Shown: positions 1 to 7,975, numbered from the stretch's first letter. The stretch is DNA of 10,834 nt from Oscillospiraceae bacterium (GCA_022508735.1 JAFLUQ010000073.1:1-10834), one strand, 5' to 3'. The notes: a model not told the origin generated them from the letters alone. Numbers and translations: made by a program.

Positions 1-457
1 GCGGATGAAAGATGCCGTTCATATACACATCTATCATATTGAAATACTCTGTTTCGTTCCCGGTCATTATGAGGTAGTATGTGCAGTCGTCGGCGGTGAT
101 CCCATTTAGGATAAGTGAGGAGGTGCCGTTCTGAATATAGTGCATGAGATTTTTTGTGGGGTACTTCTCGCTTCCGCAGAAAAGCGCGTGTTCGAGCACA
201 TGGTTAGCGCCCTTACTGTCTATGGGGGGAGTTTTAAAGCCCAGTGCAAATTGCAGACTGTCGGAATTATTGTCGTTATATACGACCTCCGCACCTGTCA
301 ATTTGTGCCTGTAATAATAAATGGTGCCGCCAAGGGTGTCGCTTTTGTCTGTGCGGATCAGCTCAAAAGCGCTGCCACTGGCAAATGCGGCGTTCAAACC
401 GGCGTTGATGACCATTAATGCCGCTAAAAGTGCGGAGAGTAGTTTGATGTGTTTCAT
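1..457 (-). CDS. Secreted M16-family (insulinase/PreP-like) zinc metallopeptidase, N-terminal part; gene runs off the left edge
   Basis: The visible 152 codons begin MKHIKLLSALLAALMV, a signal peptide with a short basic start, a hydrophobic core to about residue 20, and an AFA-S style cleavage site near residue 27. This predicts export to the cell surface or medium. The inverted zinc motif HxxEH is present as HVLEH at residues 86-90, followed by ALFCGSEKYPTKN. That context is typical of the M16C (presequence protease/Cym1-like) branch, in which the two His bind zinc and the Glu is the catalytic base. The third zinc ligand and the rest of the protein (M16C enzymes are about 1000 residues) lie outside the window. 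The ATG at 455-457 is chosen because an in-frame TAA lies 15 bases upstream and an AAGGA-type ribosome site sits between. The likely role is degradation of extracellular peptides; the substrate is unknown. A strong terminator separates it from the permease genes upstream, so it is probably its own transcription unit. Confidence 0.88.
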   Translation of the reverse strand, partial: MKHIKLLSALLAALMVINAGLNAAFASGSAFELIRTDKSDTLGGTIYYYRHKLTGAEVVYNDNNSDSLQFALGFKTPPIDSKGANHVLEHALFCGSEKYPTKNLMHYIQNGTSSLILNGITADDCTYYLIMTGNETEYFNMIDVYMNGIFHP

Positions 458-491
458 TGTATCCTGTCCTTTCCTTTAGTATCAAACTTCA

Positions 492-497
492 TTTATA
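492..497 (-). promoter_or_regulatory. Tentative -10 element for the M16 peptidase gene
   Basis: On the minus strand the sequence reads TATATAAA about 35 bases upstream of the peptidase ATG, in an AT-rich stretch between the terminator and the gene. No good -35 hexamer is found 16-18 bases upstream, so this is only a candidate. The 131-base gap 458-588 otherwise holds only the terminator and the peptidase ribosome site. Confidence 0.25.
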
Positions 498-541
498 TAG
501 TCAGTTTTTCAGCGAGATCCGTTGCACTTTTTATATTTTTT

Positions 542-585
542 AAAAATAAAAACTCCCACCGCACATAACCGTGCAGTGAGAGTTT
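542..585 (-). terminator. Intrinsic terminator of the ABC exporter operon
   Basis: Read on the minus strand, just after the second permease stop codon, arms 571-585 and 550-564 form a 15-bp stem (two G-U pairs) with a 6-base loop. It is followed by the U-tract TTTTTATTTTT (542-552, which overlaps the end of the stem). This is a textbook Rho-independent terminator. It should end transcription of the exporter genes before the M16 peptidase gene. Confidence 0.9.
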
Positions 586-588
586 GCT

Positions 589-2967
589 TTATTCCGCGTG
601 TATCGTCCCCACTATCGACATATCACGTATACGTTTTGCCGGGGCATATACTGCAGCGGCGGAGGCAAATGCCACAAACAGCAGAATTATCGCTATCGGC
701 AATACAGGCACGCTCCATGTGAAGTAGTCGAAGTGCGACGTTATAAGAAAATCATACATCAGCTTATTGAGCGGCAGGCCAACGCCGCAGCCGACAACAC
801 AGCCGGAAACAGCATAGGTGACCGCTTCGGCGGCTATCATTTTGGTGAGCTGGCGGGTGCTCATGCCAATGGCCCGCATAGCTCCGTACTGCTTCATTCT
901 CGAAGACACGCTCATAGACACACTGTTTACGATGTTCAGCACGGTGATCATGGCGATTATAGCAAGAAAGCCGTATACGAACAGCATAAACGCCCGGTAT
1001 ATGGATTGATCGGCCTCGTCGCGGCGATCACGGAAATTATATTTCCCGTCGGCCATTCGGCGCACGCTTCTCACGGTGCTCTCAGGCGCGTCCTTCGCAA
1101 GCTGAGCCTCGATAATGGCGTAACCGTTTACTCCGGTCAGGCGCGAAAAGGTCTCCTCCGAGCAAATTATTATCACCTCGCCGCCGGTTCTGCCATCGTT
1201 GCTGAAGGGGCTGTATTTCAGCATACCGGCGATCTCAAGCTCCGCGGTGCCTATTTGTATTTTGTCACCGTATTTTAGCGGAACGTCCTTATCGTAGATC
1301 GTCAGAACGTAATTACTGTCGCCGTAAACCTTAGCTATGTCGCTGCCCTTTCTGAGGTCTTTATCTTCCGGGAGCCAGCCGAGCTGCACCTCGTCGTAGG
1401 AAATAATATCAACATTGCTCTCTGCCATTTCTCTGCCAAGCTCAGCCGGAACATCATAAACATACTTTCGGCCCACAGTCTGCTTTACTCCCGGAAGAGC
1501 ACTGATCTCATCAAGCAATGAACTGTCCACTGAATTTGACAGATCTTTACTCGTGATCTCAAGGTCAGGCGCATAGGACTTCTGCGGCAGCAGATAGCCT
1601 ACCAGCTCAACCAAAACCGAAAAGCAAAGGAACAGAATAATACTGAGGGCAAAGGAGCCGGTCATGAGCAGCAGATTTTTCTTCGCAGCCATAGCGTGGT
1701 GCGCTCCGAGGGCTGTCTCTATCTTCATGAGGCCGGTATTTGCGGCGCGGCGAATATTCTTTTTGTTTTCTTCACTGCCCTGTACCGCCGCCACAGGCGA
1801 GACCTTTGCCGCCCGCTTCGCCGGAGCCTGAGCGGCCAACAGCACCGTCAACAGCCCCACGACAATACCGCTGACGATGCCAACCGGGCTCACGTTAAAA
1901 ATCGGTATATCCGCGACTTCGCCGCCGACCAGATAATGAAGCACGGCGCATAGCGCCCAGCTAACTACAGTACCAAGAACCGCGCCTGTGGGTATTGCGA
2001 GCTTACACCAGTTCAGGGCCTCGAGCCGAACGAAGCGTATTATCTGCTTTCGGCCGGCACCGATACATCTTAGCATACCGAAAAACTGCGACCGCTGAGC
2101 TACATTGCTGTTCATGCTGCCGGATATCATCAGCACGCCTGCCGCCAATATCAGCACGAACAGCACGGCGGCCGTGGAATAGAAGGTCTGCATATACTGA
2201 TTTTCACTGAGGCCCATTGCGGCCATGATAATAGTGTTCTGCTTTATGTTCCCGGAGGAAAGACCGTACTGCTCTTTTATATCCTCCAGCGCTTTTCTTA
2301 CGGACAGCGCACCGCCACGGAACTGAACATAGTATTCGGGAGCATTAACGCCGCAGAGCTCACGAAAGGCCTTAGTGCTCATAAACGCGCCTATCTGATC
2401 GTCCTTTACCAGCAGGGCGCTGGCCTCTCCGCCGTTAGAGGTGACATATCTGGAGTCATCGCTGCGGAACCCAGAAACGGTGAAGCTTCGGCTTCCGGCA
2501 GGAGTGTTTAATGTAACGCTGTTGCCCATATCAACGCCGAGGAGCTCTTTTGCATTTATAGTGAGTATTATGTCGCTGTCACCTTTAAGCATTGTGCCCT
2601 CGGTAAAATATGACATAATTCCGGTAACGAAGCCCTCGTCAATGCCGCAGAGCGCCGTTTTTATACCGCCTATATAATAATCCTCGTCCATGTCAAGGTT
2701 CACAGCGTCGTACCTCGACACGGCACTCACGTCGGAGCGGAAGCCTATAAGCTCGCCGTCCTTCTCGGAAATATTTTTGAGCCTTATGTGCCAGTTGCCG
2801 TGGCTTAAAACAGAGTGGTTCTTCTCCATTCTTACGCCGGCGTCCACAAGGGAAAAAATCGCCGTCACCAAAAACACAGCCAGCACTATGCAGAGGACCG
2901 TCATCCGGTTCTGTCTCCTATGCACCCGTGCGGAAATGGGTATAAGGCTGAGATAGCTTTTCATCAT
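589..2967 (-). CDS. ABC exporter permease, FtsX/MacB type, second of two tandem paralogues
   Basis: A 792-residue membrane protein with a duplicated FtsX-like permease layout. Predicted helices are TM1 near residues 22-42, TM2-4 at about 262-284, 322-345 and 360-382, TM5 at about 433-458, and TM6-8 at about 660-685, 708-732 and 752-775. Two large extracytoplasmic domains lie at about 43-260 and 459-655. FtsX core motifs appear in both halves: FFGMLRCIGAGRKQI (295-309) and KQYGAMRAIG (692-701). The family (type VII ABC, MacB fold) couples ATP hydrolysis in the cytoplasm to extrusion of envelope-active compounds such as antimicrobial peptides. The start MMKSYLSL matches that of the upstream paralogue. 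The longer reading frame back to 3117 would add 50 residues unlike any permease and overlap the upstream gene in another frame, so it is not used. The paralogue stops 8 bases upstream, so the two are surely co-transcribed. Substrate unknown. Confidence 0.93.
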   Translation of the reverse strand: MMKSYLSLIPISARVHRRQNRMTVLCIVLAVFLVTAIFSLVDAGVRMEKNHSVLSHGNWHIRLKNISEKDGELIGFRSDVSAVSRYDAVNLDMDEDYYIGGIKTALCGIDEGFVTGIMSYFTEGTMLKGDSDIILTINAKELLGVDMGNSVTLNTPAGSRSFTVSGFRSDDSRYVTSNGGEASALLVKDDQIGAFMSTKAFRELCGVNAPEYYVQFRGGALSVRKALEDIKEQYGLSSGNIKQNTIIMAAMGLSENQYMQTFYSTAAVLFVLILAAGVLMISGSMNSNVAQRSQFFGMLRCIGAGRKQIIRFVRLEALNWCKLAIPTGAVLGTVVSWALCAVLHYLVGGEVADIPIFNVSPVGIVSGIVVGLLTVLLAAQAPAKRAAKVSPVAAVQGSEENKKNIRRAANTGLMKIETALGAHHAMAAKKNLLLMTGSFALSIILFLCFSVLVELVGYLLPQKSYAPDLEITSKDLSNSVDSSLLDEISALPGVKQTVGRKYVYDVPAELGREMAESNVDIISYDEVQLGWLPEDKDLRKGSDIAKVYGDSNYVLTIYDKDVPLKYGDKIQIGTAELEIAGMLKYSPFSNDGRTGGEVIIICSEETFSRLTGVNGYAIIEAQLAKDAPESTVRSVRRMADGKYNFRDRRDEADQSIYRAFMLFVYGFLAIIAMITVLNIVNSVSMSVSSRMKQYGAMRAIGMSTRQLTKMIAAEAVTYAVSGCVVGCGVGLPLNKLMYDFLITSHFDYFTWSVPVLPIAIILLFVAFASAAAVYAPAKRIRDMSIVGTIHAE

Positions 2968-2979
2968 TCCACCCCCTAC
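2968..2979 (-). promoter_or_regulatory. Ribosome binding site that decides the start of the second permease
   Basis: The minus strand reads TAGGGGGTGGA immediately before the ATG at 2967. The G-rich Shine-Dalgarno-like run overlaps the TAG stop codon of the upstream permease (2976-2978). This favours translational coupling and supports the 2967 start over the upstream extension. Confidence 0.6.
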
Positions 2980-5327
2980 TGCGCACTGACGGTTTCCACG
3001 ATCGACATAGCTCTTATCTGCTTCATCGGCGGCTTCACCGCTAGGGCAGAAACAACGATCACCAGCAACACTATCACTGCAAGGGGCATAATGGGAAGGC
3101 CCCACTCGCTGCCCCAATGGCCGGTTATCATCGACATATATATGAGCCTATGGAGAGGCAGACCGATAAGGCAGCCAACGATACTGCCGCAGACGGAATA
3201 TGTCAGCGACTCGGCCAAGATCATTTTCTTTAGCTGCCCAAGGCCTATGCCGATAGCGCGCATGGCTCCGTACTGCTTTATCCGCGCCGCCACGCTCATG
3301 GATATGCTGTTCATAATGTTGAACACCGCGATCAGCACGATTATCGCCAGAAAGCCGTATACGAACAGGGCAAAGGCATAGTAAACCCCTCTGGCGTTCC
3401 TATTGCTGAGCCTTTGATCGGAAAACATCAGACTGCCCGCTTCGGCGCGGATGGCGCTCACGTCCTCCTCAGTGGCATTGGCGGCGAGCTGAATGTCGAT
3501 TATGGTGTAATCGCTTTCGCCGGTGAGCTTTTTAAACGTGCTCTCAGAGCAGACGAGGTTTATATTTCCGCTCAGTGCGTCAAAGGGAAAGTGCTCCAAT
3601 ATCCCGGCCACGGTAACTGTTCCCAGCTCGGTCTGTACAATGTCTCCGACCTTAAGCGGATTTGCCGGGCTGTATACCGCCAGCACATAGCCGTCCTCTT
3701 TAACGACCTTTTCGAGCCCCCTCTTGTCGGGCACCCAATGCTTTTCATCGGCCCAGTTGAACTGATTTGCCTCGTAAGAAACGAGCGTGACCTTATCGGC
3801 CTCGCCGGGAAGCTCGGCGGGGATGTCAAAATAAAAGCTCCTGCCGTACACTCGTTTTATGCCGTTCATGCCGCCGAGAATTGGCGCAAGATCTCTATCT
3901 ACAGAGCAGGTGTTATCATGACTGAGGATGGATAGATCGGGAGTATATGGCATCATCGAGTGAATTGCATAGCCCATGAAGTCCACAAGAACGTAAAAGC
4001 TCAGAAACAGCACGATGCTCAGGGCAAAGGAGCCCACCATAAGGAAGAAATTCTTTTTGCTCTGCCAGCCGTGGCTGATGCCGAGGGCTGTTTCGATCTT
4101 CACCAGCCGCGTGTTTGCCGCCCTGCGTACTCTTGCGGCCATGGCATTTCCGGATACTGCCGCCAGAGGCGACACCCTTGAAGCCCTTTTCGCCGGAGAA
4201 CGTGCCGCCAGCAGAACTGTCATAAGCCCTACGAGAACGCCCATAACTATGCCGACCGCGCTTATGCCTAATATCGGCATATCGCCGAAATAGCCCTCTG
4301 ACAGAATACGGAGCGCTGCGCACAGCCCCCATGTCACTGAGGCTCCCGCTATGGTGCCGATCGGTATGGCAGTCTTGCAATAATTCAGGGCTTCCAGCCG
4401 CACGAGCCGCATTATCTGTTTTCTGCCCGCACCGATGCAGCGGAGCATGCCGAAAAACTCAGTTCTCCGGGCAACGCTGCTGTTCATGCTGCCGGCTATC
4501 ATAAGCACCCCGGCCGTAAGCACCAGAAGGAAAAGTATAAGCGCGATAAAGTAAAGACCCATCATATAGCTGTTGTCGCTGAGCCCCATAATGCCAAGAA
4601 GGGCGGTGTTCTGCCCCACATCTTTATCGGATAAGCCGTACTGCTCCTTTATGTCAGCTATGGCCTTTTTTATGTTTGCCTTTGTCTTAAATTTGACGTA
4701 ATAGGCCTTATCCGCGTCCTCCTGCCCTATTGTGGAGGTGTGAAACTGCTGATAGGTCTCGATCGGCATAAAGGCTATGATAGCATCATACTTGTCATTT
4801 TGCACGGTGTCCAGCCCGAAGCCGGAAACCGTGAATTCCCGAGGGCCGTAGGGAGTGTCTATGGTGACATTGCCGCCGATATCTATACCGAGGCTCGTCT
4901 TTGAATGGAGCGTGAGGAGTATCTGGTTTTCGCCTTGCGGGTAATCGCCCTCGGCGAGCCCGGCCTCCTCGGCAAATATTTTCGTGATAAAGTCCTCTTC
5001 TATCCCGCATATCCCGGTCTTTTTACCGCCGATGTAGTAGTCGTCCCTCAGGCGGTAATTAAGAACAAAGTACCATGATGAGGCCTCCACGTCGGGCCGC
5101 TCGGAAATAAGCGCCGCGTCCGAATCGGAAATATTGTTAAGCTGAATATGCCAGTTGCCATACTCTTTTATAGCGTGTATCTTTTGGGCGCGAAGCTCCA
5201 TGTCTGCCATAGAAAAAATAGCCGTCACTAGAAAGACGGCCAGCACTATGCAAATGACCGTCATTCGGCTCTGCCTCTTGTGAACACGGGCGGAAAGGAG
5301 AACAAGGCTAAGATAGCTTTTCATCAT
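2976..5327 (-). CDS. ABC exporter permease, FtsX/MacB type, first of two tandem paralogues
   Basis: A 783-residue protein with the same architecture as its downstream neighbour. TM1 is at about 22-42, TM2-4 at about 257-279, 318-340 and 355-376, TM5 at 427-452, and TM6-8 at about 648-676, 703-725 and 745-765. Extracytoplasmic domains span about 43-255 and 453-647. FtsX motifs FFGMLRCIGAGRKQI (291-305) and KQYGAMRAIG (684-693) are almost identical to those of the paralogue, whereas the two extracytoplasmic domains have diverged much more. The ATG at 5327 lies inside the end of the ATPase gene (20-base overlap) and is preceded by a GGGAGGGA ribosome site, a sign of translational coupling. It presumably pairs with the ATPase just upstream and perhaps forms a heteromeric channel with the second permease. 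The exported compound cannot be read from sequence. Confidence 0.94.
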   Translation of the reverse strand: MMKSYLSLVLLSARVHKRQSRMTVICIVLAVFLVTAIFSMADMELRAQKIHAIKEYGNWHIQLNNISDSDAALISERPDVEASSWYFVLNYRLRDDYYIGGKKTGICGIEEDFITKIFAEEAGLAEGDYPQGENQILLTLHSKTSLGIDIGGNVTIDTPYGPREFTVSGFGLDTVQNDKYDAIIAFMPIETYQQFHTSTIGQEDADKAYYVKFKTKANIKKAIADIKEQYGLSDKDVGQNTALLGIMGLSDNSYMMGLYFIALILFLLVLTAGVLMIAGSMNSSVARRTEFFGMLRCIGAGRKQIMRLVRLEALNYCKTAIPIGTIAGASVTWGLCAALRILSEGYFGDMPILGISAVGIVMGVLVGLMTVLLAARSPAKRASRVSPLAAVSGNAMAARVRRAANTRLVKIETALGISHGWQSKKNFFLMVGSFALSIVLFLSFYVLVDFMGYAIHSMMPYTPDLSILSHDNTCSVDRDLAPILGGMNGIKRVYGRSFYFDIPAELPGEADKVTLVSYEANQFNWADEKHWVPDKRGLEKVVKEDGYVLAVYSPANPLKVGDIVQTELGTVTVAGILEHFPFDALSGNINLVCSESTFKKLTGESDYTIIDIQLAANATEEDVSAIRAEAGSLMFSDQRLSNRNARGVYYAFALFVYGFLAIIVLIAVFNIMNSISMSVAARIKQYGAMRAIGIGLGQLKKMILAESLTYSVCGSIVGCLIGLPLHRLIYMSMITGHWGSEWGLPIMPLAVIVLLVIVVSALAVKPPMKQIRAMSIVETVSAQ

Positions 5328-6003
5328 AGTTCCCTCCCAGATCTGTCAAAACGCCGTCCGACACCCGCAGGACACGATCCACAGACGAGGTGAGATTGAT
5401 GTTGTGGGTTATCATCAGAATCGTCTGGCGATAGTGGCGTGAAGCCTTTATGAGCAGATCCATCACGTCCTGACTGCTCTTGCTGTCAAGATTGCCGGTG
5501 GGCTCGTCGGCCAGGATAAGCATCGGCTTTGTAATGAGGGCGCGCCCTATAGCCACCCGCTGCTGCTGACCGCCGCTGAGCTGTGAGGGAAGATGATTTC
5601 TGCGTTCACTGAGCCCCAATATACCGAGAAGCTCCTCTACCTCTTTTTTGTCGGGCTTTTTGTAGTCGAGCAGAATGGGAAAGATAATGTTCTGCTCCAC
5701 CGTAAGCTCGGGAATGAGCTGGAAGGACTGAAAGATAAAGCCGATATTCCTCCGCCGGAACACCGTGCGCTCGGCCTCTTTCATCTGAAATATGTCGTGA
5801 CCGTTAAGGTACACCTTTCCGGCCGTGGGGTCGTCCAGCGCGCCGATACAGTTGAGAAGAGTTGATTTGCCGCTGCCTGACTCGCCCACCACAGCCGCGA
5901 ACTCGCCCTTCTGCATAGTGAAGGACGCATTAACGAGAGCGTTTACGCGGCTCTCGCCGCTGCCGTAGGTTTTACATAAATTTTGTACTTTTAAAATTTC
6001 CAT
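5308..6003 (-). CDS. ABC transporter ATPase, MacB/LolD/BceA type
   Basis: A 231-residue single nucleotide-binding domain that powers the two permeases from the cytoplasmic side. All catalytic motifs are intact: Walker A GESGSGKST (40-48), Q-loop Gln92, signature LSGGQ (142-146), Walker B ending in ADEPTGNLD with D166 and E167, and H-loop His200. The LADEPTGNLDS wording and length are typical of the MacB/LolD/BceA subfamily of FtsX-associated ATPases. The ATG at 6003 is preferred to an in-frame GTG at 6012, because that GTG lies within the Shine-Dalgarno sequence itself. A regulated-looking promoter lies directly upstream. The gene overlaps the first permease by 20 bases. Confidence 0.96.
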   Translation of the reverse strand: MEILKVQNLCKTYGSGESRVNALVNASFTMQKGEFAAVVGESGSGKSTLLNCIGALDDPTAGKVYLNGHDIFQMKEAERTVFRRRNIGFIFQSFQLIPELTVEQNIIFPILLDYKKPDKKEVEELLGILGLSERRNHLPSQLSGGQQQRVAIGRALITKPMLILADEPTGNLDSKSSQDVMDLLIKASRHYRQTILMITHNINLTSSVDRVLRVSDGVLTDLGGNYDEKLS

Positions 6004-6009
6004 TTTTAG

Positions 6010-6019
6010 CACCTCCTTT
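6010..6019 (-). promoter_or_regulatory. Full-length Shine-Dalgarno site of the ABC ATPase gene
   Basis: The minus strand reads AAAGGAGGTG, ten bases complementary to the usual 3' end of 16S rRNA, ending 6 bases before the ATG at 6003. It rules out the overlapping GTG (6012) as start and predicts strong initiation. If the promoter below is real, transcription starts near 6020, so the 5' leader is only about 17 bases and consists almost wholly of this site. Confidence 0.85.
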
Positions 6020-6026
6020 ATGTGAG

Positions 6027-6053
6027 ATTATATCAGGCAAAGCTTACTGTCAG
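6027..6053 (-). promoter_or_regulatory. Promoter of the ABC exporter genes (extended -10, weak -35)
   Basis: The minus strand carries TGATATAAT (6027-6035), a perfect extended -10 element. The best -35 is CTGACA (6048-6053), only 15 bases upstream of the -10 hexamer instead of 17. A good -10 with a badly placed -35 is common in promoters activated by OmpR/PhoB-type regulators, and such a regulator is encoded just upstream. It lies in the 77-base gap between the kinase stop and the ATPase start. Confidence 0.6.
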
Positions 6054-6069
6054 GTGAATTTAAGCTTAC
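6040..6069 (-). promoter_or_regulatory. Two 8-bp direct repeats, putative response regulator boxes
   Basis: GTAAGCTT (minus strand) occurs at 6062-6069 and again at 6040-6047, starting exactly 22 bases apart, about two helical turns. They flank the weak -35. OmpR/PhoB-family regulators bind direct repeats on one helix face, so these are plausible operators for the regulator encoded at 7286-7975. Identical 8-mers at this phasing are suggestive but not proof. Confidence 0.4.
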
Positions 6070-6079
6070 AATTTTGTAA
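6066..6079. repeat. Inverted repeat TTACAA-N2-TTGTAA upstream of the exporter promoter
   Basis: A perfect 6-bp dyad with a 2-base spacer lies just after the kinase stop codon. It is centred about 52 bases upstream of the predicted exporter transcription start and overlaps the outer direct repeat. It could be a second operator or part of the regulator site. The stem is too AT-rich and short to act as a terminator. Confidence 0.35.
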
Positions 6080-6080
6080 C

Positions 6081-7286
6081 CTAACGCAAAAAAGACAAAG
6101 TAAATGTAGTCCCCACGCCTTGCTCGCTCTGCACGGAAATGATACCGCCCTGACCCTCAACAATGGCCTTTGCCAATGGCAGCCCCAGACCGACGCCCTG
6201 TGAATCGCCGCTGTTTTTACTGCGGTAAAACCGCTTGAAAATATGGTGGAAATCCTCGGGCGCGATACCGCTGCCGTTGTCGGCTATCACAATGCGGGTC
6301 TCTATTGGTGTATTTTCACAGCCTATGCGCACTATTCCCCCCTCGGCAGTGTGGTCAAGGGCGTTTTTCACAATATTCCCGACAGCCTCGCTTGTCCAGT
6401 TCAGGTCGCACTTTATTTCCTCATTCCCGCAATCAACGAGGATCTCTTTTTCCTCTCGGCTTGCCCGCTGCGTTAGGTTTTGGACGGCTGCGTCAATTAT
6501 ATCTTTTGTCGTATGCAGCTTTTTATCAAATTCAATTCCGCCGCTGTCAAGTCGGGTGATCTTCAGAAGCTCAAGGATCAAGGTTTTTATCCGCTCTATG
6601 GCTACGCCTGACTTACGCGTAAACTCTATGACTGTGTCGGTATTTTCCGGCTCGTCGAGTATTATCTCATTATACATCGAAAGGGCGGCAAGGGGTGTTT
6701 TCAGCTGGTGCGAAATGTCAGAAACCGTGCGCTTTAAGAATTCCTTTGTCTTCTGCTCGCTCTCCTGCTTTGACCTTAATGCCGCAGCCATGTTGTTGAT
6801 GCCCTCAAACAGCCGGTAAATACTGCCCTCGTCGGACTGAGGCAGGGACGGTTCGTCGTCAAGCTTTGTAACTGCCTTTATAGCCGACTGATACAGCCGC
6901 TCACGCCTTAAGATAAAAGTCAGAACTAAAGCAAAAAGAATGGCCGAAAGCACTATATATTCTATCACTTCTAAGAGCATGGCACCGCGCACCGGCTCAG
7001 AGGCAAAAGGAATGTAAGCCGAATCAGCGTTTTCACTTAATCCAAGCTTGCCCATAATCCCTTTACCCTCCGCAGTGATCTCGGTGCCTGTGACAGCCGC
7101 GGCGATCACGCTTTCGGGAACGCCTCTCTCTATGAGAGCAGACGCCGTCGCTGCCTGCTGATTTACAAGAGCCGTCTTTATTTCATTCTGCCGCCTTATA
7201 CCGACCACGATGTCAAAGGCCGCAAACAAAAGGGCAAACACAATTATACCGATCAAGAAGCCACGAATTGATTTGTCGCGCAGCAT
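6081..7286 (-). CDS. Two-component sensor histidine kinase (VanS/HPK1-like), paired with the adjacent regulator
   Basis: A 401-residue membrane kinase. TM1 spans about residues 8-30 and TM2 about 104-127, enclosing a short extracytoplasmic segment of about 70 residues that probably forms the sensor. A HAMP-like linker follows (about 130-180). The DHp helix has the H-box SHQLKTP with phosphorylatable His193. The catalytic domain has an N-box NIVKNALDH (304-312), G1 DNGSGI (337-342), an F-box FKRFYRS (350-356) and G2 GVGLGLPLAK (364-373), so it should be active. The start ATG (7284-7286) overlaps the TAA stop of the regulator as TAATG, with AGAGGTGG upstream. It phosphorylates the neighbouring OmpR-type regulator. 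The sensor segment is longer than the tiny loop of BceS-type kinases that sense through their transporter, so direct ligand sensing is possible. The ligand is unknown. Confidence 0.96.
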   Translation of the reverse strand: MLRDKSIRGFLIGIIVFALLFAAFDIVVGIRRQNEIKTALVNQQAATASALIERGVPESVIAAAVTGTEITAEGKGIMGKLGLSENADSAYIPFASEPVRGAMLLEVIEYIVLSAILFALVLTFILRRERLYQSAIKAVTKLDDEPSLPQSDEGSIYRLFEGINNMAAALRSKQESEQKTKEFLKRTVSDISHQLKTPLAALSMYNEIILDEPENTDTVIEFTRKSGVAIERIKTLILELLKITRLDSGGIEFDKKLHTTKDIIDAAVQNLTQRASREEKEILVDCGNEEIKCDLNWTSEAVGNIVKNALDHTAEGGIVRIGCENTPIETRIVIADNGSGIAPEDFHHIFKRFYRSKNSGDSQGVGLGLPLAKAIVEGQGGIISVQSEQGVGTTFTLSFLR

Positions 7287-7975
7287 TACTCCACCTCTTT
7301 CCAGCAGTAACCAAAACCACGCACCGTTATGAGGTGCCTTGGCTCCGAGGGGTCGTCTTCTATCTTTTCACGAAGCCTGCGTATATACACCGAAAGCGTG
7401 TTGTCGTCCACGAAGTTGCCATTGCCGTCCCACAGCACGTCAAGAATAGAGCTGCGGGTCACGGTGCGGCCCGCGTTTCTTATGAGAAGGCCGAGAAGCC
7501 GATATTCCGCCCCTGTCAGCTCCAGAGCCTGCCCTTTCTTCGTGACACGGCAGTTATCCAAATCCACTTTTATATTTCCGGAAACCATCTCATTTTTATC
7601 TTTCACGCCGCCTGCCCGCCGCAGGAGGGCATTTATCCTCGACATCAGCTCCCCCAGTTTAAACGGCTTGGTGATATAGTCGTCGCCGCCGCTGTCCAGC
7701 CCGCGTATAACGTTTATCTCCTCGTCCGCCGCGGTGAGAAAAATGATCGGCACATTGCTGCCGCGCTCTCTTATATATTCGCACACCTCAAATCCCGTTC
7801 CGTCAGGCAGGGTCACATCAAGGAGCAGCAGGTCATATGCGCCGACTTCCTCCGGCGCCAATTTTGCGCTTGCCGCATTGTTTACGACATCAACCGTAAA
7901 TCCGTTCTTCTCCAGTGAATATTTCAATCCGTCTACGAGGCTTATATCGTCCTCTAAAAGCAGTATCTTTTTCAT
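7286..7975 (-). CDS. OmpR/PhoB-family response regulator
   Basis: A 229-residue transcription factor. The receiver domain (about 1-120) has the acidic pair E8/D9, phospho-acceptor D53 within LLLDVTLPDG, T81 and K103 (ITKPF), so it is fully equipped for phosphorylation. The C-terminal winged-helix domain (about 130-227) holds ELTGAEYRLLGLL, the recognition helix region DDNTLSVYIRRLREKI and the terminal wing ITVRGFGYCW, typical of OmpR/PhoB/VanR. The ATG at 7975 has a GGAGGG ribosome site 7 bases upstream. It probably controls the ABC exporter promoter at 6027-6053, where 22-bp-phased direct repeats are found. Its own promoter is not evident: only 52 bases, including a hairpin, separate it from the MATE stop codon. 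Confidence 0.96.
   Translation of the reverse strand: MKKILLLEDDISLVDGLKYSLEKNGFTVDVVNNAASAKLAPEEVGAYDLLLLDVTLPDGTGFEVCEYIRERGSNVPIIFLTAADEEINVIRGLDSGGDDYITKPFKLGELMSRINALLRRAGGVKDKNEMVSGNIKVDLDNCRVTKKGQALELTGAEYRLLGLLIRNAGRTVTRSSILDVLWDGNGNFVDDNTLSVYIRRLREKIEDDPSEPRHLITVRGFGYCWKEVE

Noticed and set aside
140..418. Plus-strand 92-codon frame at the left edge
   Set aside because: It is antisense to the M16 peptidase, whose HVLEH motif and signal peptide clearly mark the minus strand as coding.
598..1278. Long plus-strand open frames opposite the second permease, and similar ones at 2815-3381, 3414-3935 and 7268-7918
   Set aside because: They are antisense shadows of well-supported genes. Their translations are rich in His, Arg and Ala with no recognisable domain.
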